Shown piece after piece: positions 10,062-17,883 of a DNA stretch of 64,000 nucleotides (position 1 is the stretch's first letter; every line of letters starts with the position of its first letter). The position numbers and the translations under genes are program-made. The DNA lies in NCBI RefSeq assembly GCF_003820355.1, contig NZ_RPOK01000005.1, forward strand, positions 186,001-250,000. The letters are read 5' to 3'. Origin of the DNA: Paralteromonas sediminis (GTDB lineage Bacteria > Pseudomonadota > Gammaproteobacteria > Enterobacterales > Alteromonadaceae). Under the pieces are notes generated by a model. It did no database searches, was not told the DNA's origin, and was given only the letters and a program-made list of their open reading frames with translations.

Positions 10062-11233
10062 GATATCTAGGGCGGGTTCTTTTTATTCTTGCGCTGCTAC
10101 TGGCAGCAGTCTTATTAGCGCCCATAATAGTAGATGACAAGGGCTATGTATTGATTGCCATGGGTAACTGGACACTAGAATCAACGGTGTTTGCTTCGGT
10201 GTTTATGTTGATAGTGGCGTTTATGGTGGCCTATTTGGCATTTAAAGTGCTTTTTGTGGGCACGCGGTCAGCGGGGAAAGTTCGTAACTGGCTAGGCGGC
10301 CGCTCAGGGCGGGCTAAAGAAGCAGCGTTTTTTAATGGTCTGTATGCTTTAACGTTGGGCAATGAAGACGCGGCCAAACAAGCATTTAAAAAAGTAAAAG
10401 ACACCGGCTATCACGGTTTTCACCAAGTAGCCTTAGGCCAATTGGCCTTGCAGGCTAATGACCCTGACAAAGCCAACTACTGGTTCGAACAGGCAAAACA
10501 CAGCGGTGATAAACGGTGTATCAGAACAACTGCCGTTCTTATGGCCCGATTTCACTTGCAAAACAATGAACCCGAAAAGGCACTGTTATGCATAGATGCG
10601 TACACTGACGATAAAGAAGCCGATGTACTAAAAATTCGTGCGGCGGCACTGGCCAAAACTCAGCAGTGGGATACTCTTAGTCAACAATTGCCCAAATGGA
10701 AAAAACCCTTGGGAGCAGAGTTTGAGCAGGTTACTACTGACATAGCGGCGGTGCAGTTTAGTGAAATAGCCAGTAAACAAGGTGCAAATCAGCTTAAGTT
10801 GCACTGGGAACAGTTACCCAGACATGAAAAGAAAAACCCCGCTTACCAGGAAGCGTTTTTTGCTCAACTTATCAGCCAGGGCATGCACGAAGTTGCACAA
10901 CAATATTTAGTGTCATGGTATAAAGGCCGTGATTTACCTTCGTCACTACTTAAGGTTGTGCGAAAACTACGACTGCCAAACCCCGCTCCTACGGTTGGAT
11001 TGCTGGAGTCTGCGATAAAACGCTCACCTGAAGACCCCAGCCTTTATGCAACCTTGGGGCATGTCGCCTATTATTGCAATGACATGGCGCTCAGTGAACG
11101 TGCACTGGCGAAAGCCATTACACTTAATGAAACCAAAGAAGATCTTATGTTATTGGCTGACATCTATGAACAGAAGCAGGCCTATAATGAAGCGATGCAA
11201 GCCATGCGTAGGGTGGCAAACCTGACACAGTGA
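10058..11233 (+). CDS. hemY: HemY, TPR-containing inner-membrane protein
   Basis: The 391-residue protein has two N-terminal membrane helices (about residues 5-25 and 42-62) and a helical tetratricopeptide-like remainder. The family signature EAAFFNGLYALTLGN and the C-terminal TPR (PSLYATLGHVAYYCNDMALSERALAKAI) are visible. In proteobacteria this HemY is linked to haem synthesis, but it is not the Gram-positive HemY oxidase. The start overlaps hemX by 4 bases and cyaA begins 4 bases after its stop, so all of hemC-cyaA may be one transcript. Confidence 0.93.
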   Translation: MRYLGRVLFILALLLAAVLLAPIIVDDKGYVLIAMGNWTLESTVFASVFMLIVAFMVAYLAFKVLFVGTRSAGKVRNWLGGRSGRAKEAAFFNGLYALTLGNEDAAKQAFKKVKDTGYHGFHQVALGQLALQANDPDKANYWFEQAKHSGDKRCIRTTAVLMARFHLQNNEPEKALLCIDAYTDDKEADVLKIRAAALAKTQQWDTLSQQLPKWKKPLGAEFEQVTTDIAAVQFSEIASKQGANQLKLHWEQLPRHEKKNPAYQEAFFAQLISQGMHEVAQQYLVSWYKGRDLPSSLLKVVRKLRLPNPAPTVGLLESAIKRSPEDPSLYATLGHVAYYCNDMALSERALAKAITLNETKEDLMLLADIYEQKQAYNEAMQAMRRVANLTQ

Positions 11234-11237
11234 CATA

Positions 11238-13202
11238 ATGGAAACGGTCGAGAGTACTACTACACAGCAAAACCTGGCCATACGCCTTTTGCGCGTGCTT
11301 CGTTACAACAAAGCGCGTATAGAGCGCTGTGTCAGCTTGTTGCCCGATCAACATAAGCCGCTTTTTCACGTTATTCCGTTTCTTTTGCATGTGAATGAGT
11401 CCAGCCTGCCTGGCTATGTTGAATCAAAGGACGTTCCGTACGGCCTACACAACTTTACACTTAGGCCTGACATTGTTACTTCTTTGGGGCAATTGTTCCC
11501 CCATCATGGTGACATCCCGGAATTCGTCAAGCGAATATGGCCCAAAAAACGGTGTATCGAGTCCGTGTTGTTAATGGGCAGTGTCGGTACCATTGCACAA
11601 GAACATGGGTCAGATTTTGATTACTGGTTATGCATCGACAGCGCCTGGTTTAGTGAAAGAGAACTGAATTTACTGCAACAAAAAGCAACCAAGATTGAAC
11701 AATGGGCCATGAATAGTTTTGGCCTAGAAGTGCACTTTTTCATATCAGATATAAAAAGTGTAAGAAATAACGATTTTGGCATCGCCGACGGAGAAAGTGC
11801 TGGGTCAGCGCAAGCGGTGGTGTTAAAAGCCGAGTTTTATTCCACCAACATTGTTGTGGCCGGTAAAGCGCCATTTTGGTGGTTAACGGCAGACAATGCT
11901 TCTGATGAAGAATACGAAGCAACCTATCACCAACTTAAGCAAGGTGTGTCTCCTGACCCCAGTTGGGTGATGGATTTGGGTAATCTGCATAAAATGGATC
12001 CCAACGAACTTTTTGGGGCTGCGATTTGGCAATTAAGCAAAGCCATGGACTCGCCGTTTAAATCTGTGTTGAAAATGGCGAAGTTGGAAGTGTTTTTGGA
12101 AAACCTCGGTACCCAACAGCCTCTGTGCAACATTTTAAAAAAACGCGTTCACCATACCGATGAGAGTGCAAAGCGCATAGAGCCTGTCGACCCATATGCC
12201 CTTATGTTTGACCACTTAATTGAGCACTATGAGCAAGTAGGCAATGACAGTATTGTCGACCTGCTGCAGGAGTGTTTCTACATTAAATGTCAAAGCCGGT
12301 TGAGTGATCCCGTTGACCTGCGCAGCGCGAATTTTAAACACAGGATCATGTCAGCCTATGTCATGCGATGGGGCTGGTCAGAAGAAAAAATCACGCGGCT
12401 TGACAATATAGATACTTGGACCTTTTCCGAACAGGTGGCACTGAGCAGACGCATCCATAGCTTTTTAATAAAATGCTACAGACGCATGTCGGAGAAGTTT
12501 AAGCGACATCGACAGTCTGTGAGTAAAGAAGACATGACAGTGCTAGGCAGACGGCTCAGTACGTTTTACGCCAAATCTGCCCACAAAATAGATTTCTTAC
12601 GCAGCAGTTTTGGCAATGAGTTGTATTGTTCCACCGTCACCATAAAAACCATCCGAAGCAAAGCAGGACGTCAGTGGTTATTGTATTCGGGCGAACACCT
12701 TACTACCCCCAAACAAGAGGCCAAGGCGTACCTCATTCGTTCTGATAATTCTACCGTGCCCCTAATTGCCTGGGCGGTTATCAACAAGATTATCGATCGC
12801 GAAACAAACATTTTGCTCGATTATGAGGCCGATCCCGTAACAGAGGTTGATCTTAAACAGCTTACTCTTTGCATCTCTACCTTATTCCCGCCGCTAAAGG
12901 TAAATGCCATCCCTAGAGAGCAATTGCTTAAAAAGCGCAAAATTGAAGCCTGTCTTGCTGTTGCAAACTATGAATCGTCGAGACTGAAAGCTGAGGTTGA
13001 TGAGATTGCCATTGTCTATTCCACCAGTTGGGGAGAACGTTTTGTGGAATACGGGCAGGCAGCCCTAAAACGGCTTACCTCAGAAATGGTCGACCAAGAC
13101 GTGATGCCACAACGTTACCTAGTGGTGCCAGAATACACCCACAAAAAACGTCTCATTGACCACTTTTTAGAAAAAACTGACCTTCCGTTTGAATTAATGT
13201 GA
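11238..13202 (+). CDS. cyaA: Class I adenylate cyclase, short form
   Basis: CyaA makes cAMP from ATP, feeding the CRP regulon. The class I signature is clear: [21 protein letters not shown] (about residues 114-134), with the two aspartates of the nucleotidyltransferase-like site, then [17 protein letters not shown] and [15 protein letters not shown]. The protein is 654 residues, against about 850 in E. coli. Its end matches a region well before the E. coli C-terminus, so most of the C-terminal regulatory part is absent. There is no sign of a frameshift; the gene ends cleanly and overlaps the convergent YaiI gene by 9 bases. It is co-directional with hemCDXY, whereas in enterobacteria the two are divergent. 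Confidence 0.92.
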   Translation: METVESTTTQQNLAIRLLRVLRYNKARIERCVSLLPDQHKPLFHVIPFLLHVNESSLPGYVESKDVPYGLHNFTLRPDIVTSLGQLFPHHGDIPEFVKRIWPKKRCIESVLLMGSVGTIAQEHGSDFDYWLCIDSAWFSERELNLLQQKATKIEQWAMNSFGLEVHFFISDIKSVRNNDFGIADGESAGSAQAVVLKAEFYSTNIVVAGKAPFWWLTADNASDEEYEATYHQLKQGVSPDPSWVMDLGNLHKMDPNELFGAAIWQLSKAMDSPFKSVLKMAKLEVFLENLGTQQPLCNILKKRVHHTDESAKRIEPVDPYALMFDHLIEHYEQVGNDSIVDLLQECFYIKCQSRLSDPVDLRSANFKHRIMSAYVMRWGWSEEKITRLDNIDTWTFSEQVALSRRIHSFLIKCYRRMSEKFKRHRQSVSKEDMTVLGRRLSTFYAKSAHKIDFLRSSFGNELYCSTVTIKTIRSKAGRQWLLYSGEHLTTPKQEAKAYLIRSDNSTVPLIAWAVINKIIDRETNILLDYEADPVTEVDLKQLTLCISTLFPPLKVNAIPREQLLKKRKIEACLAVANYESSRLKAEVDEIAIVYSTSWGERFVEYGQAALKRLTSEMVDQDVMPQRYLVVPEYTHKKRLIDHFLEKTDLPFELM

Positions 13203-13658
13203 TCGCTGAAGCCAGCGGTCTAACGCATTGGCAAACAATTGTTTGTCATTATTATTCAGTGCAGGTGGTCCACCCGTTTGAACACCAGAGCTTCGCATCG
13301 TGTCCATGAAATCGCGAATATTGAGCCTAGATCTGATGTTATTTTTGGTTAACTCTTCACCTCGCGGAGAGATAACCGACGCCCCTTTCGTCAGTACTTC
13401 ATCGGCAAGTGGAATATCGCTGGTGATAACTAAATCACCACTGACCACGCGTTGAACAATCTCGTCGTCTGCTACATCAAAACCCTTGCTGACCTGCAAT
13501 GTGGTTATCCATCTGATTGGAGGCACCCTAATGGCATGATTCGCCACTAGGATGAGCGGTACTTTAGTCCGCGTAGAGGCCTTAAATAAGACCTCTTTAA
13601 TCATATTTGGGCAGGCATCAGCGTCTACCCAAATAGTCTTCGTTTGCGACTCTGTCAC
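13194..13658 (-). CDS. YaiI/YqxD family (DUF188) protein
   Basis: This 154-residue protein belongs to the UPF0178/DUF188 family, whose fold relates to PIN/NYN nucleases. The family pattern [19 protein letters not shown] with paired acidic residues is at the N-terminus. [23 protein letters not shown] and the [12 protein letters not shown] segment follow. The start codon is GTG, directly after the stop of the upstream S41 peptidase gene. The 3' end overlaps cyaA. The exact biochemical function of the family is not established. Confidence 0.9.
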   Translation of the reverse strand: MTESQTKTIWVDADACPNMIKEVLFKASTRTKVPLILVANHAIRVPPIRWITTLQVSKGFDVADDEIVQRVVSGDLVITSDIPLADEVLTKGASVISPRGEELTKNNIRSRLNIRDFMDTMRSSGVQTGGPPALNNNDKQLFANALDRWLQRSH

Positions 13659-15293
13659 TTATTGCGGATCCACAATGTTGTCGTGCACATCATTGATAAT
13701 GGCATCAAGCATAACATTTGGCTGCTTAATCGATAAGCCAGATTCACCGTTAGTAAGCTGAGCCTGCTGTGCGGAAGACGATTTGCCCACACGGACGGCA
13801 GGACATTCACCCGAGACCATGTGTCCAAGCGCTGCTGACAACATGGCTTCTGAGGGGTCGCCTAGCGGCTTGGTCAAGTCATCCTCAACAACACAACCCG
13901 GAAGCTGGTCTTGGAAGTTTGGATTTGGGTCTTCAAATGCCGAAAAGCCTTCTTGGAAGTCACCAAAGCCTTTGTCATTCTGACCCTGAACCTGGATAGT
14001 AAAATAGGTGATACCGCAGTTGTCCTCAGGTACAAAGCCAAAAGGTTTGCCGCACGTAGTGCCACCAATTTGAACCACCTCGACATCAATCCCTCTCAAG
14101 CCATTAATCAGAGATTCACTCGCGGAGCAGGTACTGTCTGTTGTCAGTACATAGACGCGCGTTAGCGACGGGCTCGGAAGCTCAGTATTGAGTAGGAAAC
14201 CTTGCTCATAGTCGATTTCCCGACTGTAGAAAGGCGTTTCATTACCTTGAAGCTTTCCGTTGGTAACATTGCGCTCAAACAACAGACCGTTGGTCTGTAC
14301 CGGGCCCGCCACCATATACGCAAGCTGCGAAGACAAGGCTACGCGACCGCCACCGTTGTAGCGCAAATCAATAACAAGGTCGGTAATGTTTTCATCAACA
14401 AAGCTGTTAAATGCTGCGATTAACCCTTCCTGCGCTTTGGGAATAAAGGTATTAAACTGGAAATACCCCACTTTGCCTTGGGCAGTATCAAGTACTTGGG
14501 TGTTTTGTACTGGGCTTATAACCACTTCACCAGATGTGATTTCATACGTGGTTCTCTCACCCTCAGGATTTTCCAGTACAAAGGTATAAGTCTCACCGTC
14601 TTGTGAAGGAAACAGAGCCGCATTGATAAGGTCAATATCCGCTTGGCTGTTTGAATTTACAAAGTCAGCGCCATTAACTTCAACCACACTTTCACCACGG
14701 CTAATTCCAGCAACATCTGCTGGAGAACCCGGTTCGGTGTAGCGAACCGTCAGTACTCGAGGAGGAGTAGTACGAATAAACTCCCAAGCAATACCATAGC
14801 CAGAACTCACGCCGCCTTGCGTTCTTTCAAGATATTCAGCGGTATCCTGATAGAAGTGGAAATTATCTTTTGGTTTGCCTGAAGCCGTCAGTTCTGTCGT
14901 TTTCAACTGATCAAAGTACGGCAGCACTTCAAAGTCATTAGGATCGTTGTCAGGTACCTCGTCAAACCATAAATATGTGTCATAAGTAAATGAGCGAAGC
15001 CACATTTTTTCCTCTAACTCACTGCCTTCGACATCCGGATAAGGCTGGTTTGTGAAAGGGTTGGTCCCCGTGCGAGGTGTAGCACAGCGATCTTTAAATT
15101 CGGTTTGCGCAGCAAACTCACCTTGGACCCAGGTAGGCTGAGGATCCGGATCAGGTGGCGGCGGCGGAGGAGGCGTTGGTGTTGGTGGCGTCGGCGTGGA
15201 CGCGCTGCCTCCGCCGCCTCCACCACATCCCGCTAAACCCAGCACGAGCAGTGCCGGAGCTAAAGCTAATAAACCTTTTTGTCTTCCTGTCAT
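13659..15293 (-). CDS. S41 family serine peptidase, lipoprotein with PDZ domain
   Basis: The product (about 544 residues) is a predicted lipoprotein: the signal ends in a lipobox LAGC and is followed by a glycine run and a proline/threonine-rich linker. An N-terminal helical region, a PDZ-like segment (VRYTEPGSPADVAGISRGE) and a tail-specific-protease fold follow. The catalytic serine is likely in STCSASESLING and the lysine in GGTTCGKPFGF. Such proteins degrade unfolded or tagged envelope proteins from the periplasmic face. The start at 15293 is chosen for its AAAGGAAA ribosome site; longer in-frame starts upstream have no such site and would bury the signal peptide. The gene abuts the YaiI gene. 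Confidence 0.9.
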   Translation of the reverse strand: MTGRQKGLLALAPALLVLGLAGCGGGGGGSASTPTPPTPTPPPPPPPDPDPQPTWVQGEFAAQTEFKDRCATPRTGTNPFTNQPYPDVEGSELEEKMWLRSFTYDTYLWFDEVPDNDPNDFEVLPYFDQLKTTELTASGKPKDNFHFYQDTAEYLERTQGGVSSGYGIAWEFIRTTPPRVLTVRYTEPGSPADVAGISRGESVVEVNGADFVNSNSQADIDLINAALFPSQDGETYTFVLENPEGERTTYEITSGEVVISPVQNTQVLDTAQGKVGYFQFNTFIPKAQEGLIAAFNSFVDENITDLVIDLRYNGGGRVALSSQLAYMVAGPVQTNGLLFERNVTNGKLQGNETPFYSREIDYEQGFLLNTELPSPSLTRVYVLTTDSTCSASESLINGLRGIDVEVVQIGGTTCGKPFGFVPEDNCGITYFTIQVQGQNDKGFGDFQEGFSAFEDPNPNFQDQLPGCVVEDDLTKPLGDPSEAMLSAALGHMVSGECPAVRVGKSSSAQQAQLTNGESGLSIKQPNVMLDAIINDVHDNIVDPQ

Positions 15294-15321
15294 CGTTGTT
15301 TTCCTTTTGTAAAAATCACAA

Positions 15322-15340
15322 ATGTGCTTTGCATGCACAT
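15322..15340. promoter_or_regulatory. Palindrome in the divergent S41-peptidase / VOC intergenic region
   Basis: ATGTGC and GCACAT form 6-base arms around a 7-base centre that itself contains TGCATGCA. It lies 29 bases upstream of the S41 peptidase start and about 60 upstream of the VOC start, so it could be an operator. It resembles a CRP half-site pair, but the spacing is wrong (see rejected items). The regulator is unknown. Confidence 0.3.
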
Positions 15341-15400
15341 GACAAATTGGCGAAACGCTTGCATTAAATATGATCCAAGCCCTCAACTCAAGTGAGTAAC

Positions 15401-15799
15401 ATGATAAACCGTATTCACCACGTCAATTTTTTAGTGCGGGACTTAACCAACTGCACAACCTATATGACTTCATTACTTGGTATCGAACCCGAGTTGAGTT
15501 GTCTTCCTGAACGCTATGTAAAAACGGCCACTTACAAATTAGGAGAGTGTTATCTGGTCTTGGTCTCTCCCACCAGCGAATTGGGCGAACCGGCCAGAAT
15601 ACTTAAGGAAAAAGGACCGGGATTGTTTTTAATTTCTTTCAGTACGCCCAATATTGATACCACTTTATCTGCCTTAAAAAACTTCGGTATTAATACGGCT
15701 TCACCTCGCCGCCAAGGCCTTGAAAACTGGATAGTACAAGACCTTACCAGTCCCGATGATCTAGGTGCCATCATTCAGCTCTGTGAAACAACAATATAA
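15401..15799 (+). CDS. VOC superfamily (methylmalonyl-CoA epimerase/glyoxalase-like) protein
   Basis: This protein of about 132 residues has the two beta-alpha-beta-beta-beta modules of the vicinal oxygen chelate fold: IHHVNFLVRDL opens the first and GPGLFLISFSTPNIDTTLSALK the second. It looks most like methylmalonyl-CoA epimerase-type VOC proteins. In metal-dependent members the second module begins with a histidine and the last strand has a glutamate; here those places read LFLISF and IIQL, so metal binding is doubtful. The start could also be GTG at 15392. It sits 165 bases before the catabolic regulator and may or may not work with that operon. Confidence 0.72.
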   Translation: MINRIHHVNFLVRDLTNCTTYMTSLLGIEPELSCLPERYVKTATYKLGECYLVLVSPTSELGEPARILKEKGPGLFLISFSTPNIDTTLSALKNFGINTASPRRQGLENWIVQDLTSPDDLGAIIQLCETTI

Positions 15800-15840
15800 T
15801 TTCATTTTGAAATATTGTGATTTCATTTTGAACTACTGTT
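15799..15840 (+). repeat. Two 21-bp tandem repeats, candidate upstream activating sites
   Basis: Two adjacent 21-base units (15799-15819 and 15820-15840) agree at about 18 positions. Each starts ATTTCATTTTGAA, and the core TTTCA-TTT-TGAA(A) is a dyad. The 21-base period equals two helical turns, so bound dimers would face the same side. The repeats lie about 95-135 bases upstream of the -24/-12 promoter at 15935, the usual distance for an enhancer bound by a sigma-54 activator. The PrpR-like protein encoded next is the obvious candidate binder; this is inference. Confidence 0.6.
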
Positions 15841-15934
15841 AACAAATCCATGTAATAAAGTTGTTACAAGTGTTAGCAAGCATTCTCCTTTCTAGGCCTT
15901 GCGTTACCTACACTGCCTATTTTTTACACCAATA

Positions 15935-15950
15935 TGGCACACCTTGTGCT
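15935..15950 (+). promoter_or_regulatory. Sigma-54 (-24/-12) promoter of the catabolic operon
   Basis: TGGCACACCTTGTGCT fits the sigma-54 consensus TGGCACR-N4-TTGCW at every defined base except one in the -12 element (GTGC for TTGC). The invariant GG and GC are correctly 10 bases apart. Transcription would begin near 15961. That places the transcript start between two possible translation starts of the regulator and favours the ATG at 15992, which has GAGGTG just upstream. Confidence 0.65.
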
Positions 15951-15991
15951 GTGGGAGGTTATTGATGAACGTACACAGCAGCGAGGTGTCC

Positions 15992-17869
15992 ATGGATTTA
16001 CTTTCTCAGAGTGAACACACTCGCCCTTTGATACGCGTGTTGATCTTTGGACACAAAGATTTCAGTCAATTAATGAGCCGTGCTATTCGCTATTATACCA
16101 ATCAAGCACAATTTCATCTTCATGACGCCATCGTGGGAAGTGCTTCAGAAGTAAAACCCTTAATTGATAAATATGCGCCGCATGTCATCGTCAGTGCTGG
16201 TGCAAATGCCGCCTACTTGCGCTCAGTGTTGTCACTGCCGGTAGTGTCATTAGAGATAAGTGACGACGACTGGGCTGATGCACTGGAGCGCGCCGCCAAA
16301 GTTGCACAAAAAGTCGACACGATTAGCTTTGATCATAAAAGCCGAATTTTGCCTTTGCTGGCAAAGGAACTAGGGGTCGACGTTGAGCAGCATGTTTACC
16401 ATACTTCCGATCAGGCCAGAGAAAAATTTCATATCATCAGGCGTCAGCAGCCTGAAGCGATTATTGGTGCCAGTTTGGTTTGTGGTCTTGCCAATCAGTT
16501 TGATCTCCCTTCTTTTTTAGTTTACTCCGAGGCCTCTTGCAGAAGAACGTTAGAACAGGCCATCGAGGAGGGACTGCAAAACGCCAAGCAGGGTGAAGCT
16601 AATGCATTGACCCATTGGCTGCTTAATAAATCCAAAACCCCCATTATTTTGTCCGATAGCCAAGGCGCCTCCTGCACATTAAATAAAGCCGCTAAACAAG
16701 CATTGGGCATTCAGTCTCCGCTTTCTTTGTCGCTTCAGGACATTATCGGACTAGCGCCTCAGCACTGCATTGATGGTGACGGCGAATGCCAATTTGGTGG
16801 AAAAGAGTGGTGGTTTCACTGCGATCAAGTAGACCTTTTGGGTAGTAAACATTTTGTAGTGCAATTCCATGCTAAACAGGTTGCATCTAAGACGTCGCCA
16901 ATCATTACCGATCAACAAAAAGAAGCGAACCTGGTTTACAGTTCACCCTCAATGCATGAGGTCATCGCGCAAATAGACGCTTTCTCAGCCTCACCAGGGA
17001 ACGTACTCGTATATGGCGAGTCCGGCACGGGAAAAGAAGTCGTCGCTCGCAGGATCCATCAGCATGGACCCTATGCCAAAGGACAATTTGTAGCAGTAAA
17101 CTGCGGCGCCATTCCCGCCGACTTATTTGAAGGCGAATTGTTTGGTTATCATGAAGGCGCTTATACGGGCTCCAAACGAGGCGGAAGAAAGGGCCTCATT
17201 GAATCTGCAAGAGACGGCGTGTTATTTCTTGATGAAATCAGTGAGCTGCATCCTCTGCAGCAAACGAAGTTACTGCGTTTTATCCAAGAACGTCGCTATC
17301 GCCCACTAGGCGCTAACGCAGAAATTGATATTGAACTGAAACTTGTTGCAGCGTCAAACAGACCGCTGGAAGACTTAGTCGCGTCTGGCGAGTTTCGCAG
17401 CGACCTCTTCTATCGCCTCAATGTTTTTAAAATTAATGTGCCAGCACTTCGCTACCGTCCAGATGATATCGAAAGTATCGCTATCACCAAGTTGACGTCG
17501 CTTTGCCAGTCATACGATGTTCAGAGCAATCCTGAAGATGCATTTGAAACGCTTCATCCGTTTCTGCTCGATTACCCATGGCCGGGCAATATCAGAGAAT
17601 TGGAAAACATCCTTGAGCGTGTCGTCGCCTGGTTAAAAACCACATCGAACCCGCAACGTTTGAGTGAAGTGTTACGTCATATCGTGCCCGAATTTACACA
17701 GATAACGCCAGCGCATGACAGCACAGGCACTATTCAGACACAAGAATCGCAACTCATTATACAAGCCATGCAGCAACTAAATGGCGATCGCCGCAAAGTA
17801 GCGGCTCACTTAGGGATAAGTCCCACTACTTTGTGGCGGCGACTTAAAAAACTGAACTATAAAGACTGA
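15992..17869 (+). CDS. PrpR-like sigma-54-dependent transcriptional activator
   Basis: This enhancer-binding protein (625 residues from 15992, 634 from the in-frame ATG at 15965) has an N-terminal PrpR_N sensor domain (about residues 15-195). A PAS-like segment (about 205-300), an AAA+ domain and a Fis-type helix-turn-helix (GDRRKVAAHLGISPTTLWRRLK) follow. Walker A is YGESGTGKEVVA, Walker B is GVLFLDEISEL, and the sigma-54 contact loop is GAYTGS. In propionate metabolism PrpR_N senses 2-methylcitrate, so the ligand here may be a similar branched polycarboxylate. The 15965 start has GGGAGG upstream, but that site would be missing from a transcript begun at the sigma-54 promoter. The next gene starts 15 bases after the stop, so the activator is part of the operon it likely controls. 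Confidence 0.9.
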   Translation: MDLLSQSEHTRPLIRVLIFGHKDFSQLMSRAIRYYTNQAQFHLHDAIVGSASEVKPLIDKYAPHVIVSAGANAAYLRSVLSLPVVSLEISDDDWADALERAAKVAQKVDTISFDHKSRILPLLAKELGVDVEQHVYHTSDQAREKFHIIRRQQPEAIIGASLVCGLANQFDLPSFLVYSEASCRRTLEQAIEEGLQNAKQGEANALTHWLLNKSKTPIILSDSQGASCTLNKAAKQALGIQSPLSLSLQDIIGLAPQHCIDGDGECQFGGKEWWFHCDQVDLLGSKHFVVQFHAKQVASKTSPIITDQQKEANLVYSSPSMHEVIAQIDAFSASPGNVLVYGESGTGKEVVARRIHQHGPYAKGQFVAVNCGAIPADLFEGELFGYHEGAYTGSKRGGRKGLIESARDGVLFLDEISELHPLQQTKLLRFIQERRYRPLGANAEIDIELKLVAASNRPLEDLVASGEFRSDLFYRLNVFKINVPALRYRPDDIESIAITKLTSLCQSYDVQSNPEDAFETLHPFLLDYPWPGNIRELENILERVVAWLKTTSNPQRLSEVLRHIVPEFTQITPAHDSTGTIQTQESQLIIQAMQQLNGDRRKVAAHLGISPTTLWRRLKKLNYKD

Positions 17870-17883
17870 CTTGGAGACAACCT

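Noticed and set aside
15322-15340. CRP-like site between the S41 peptidase and VOC genes
   Set aside because: TGTGC and GCACA are separated by 7 bases instead of the 6 in TGTGA-N6-TCACA, and both half-sites differ from consensus. I list it only as a palindrome.
15899-15964. TTG at 15899 as start of the PrpR-like regulator
   Set aside because: It would lie upstream of and run through the sigma-54 promoter, lacks a ribosome site, and the extra residues show no homology.
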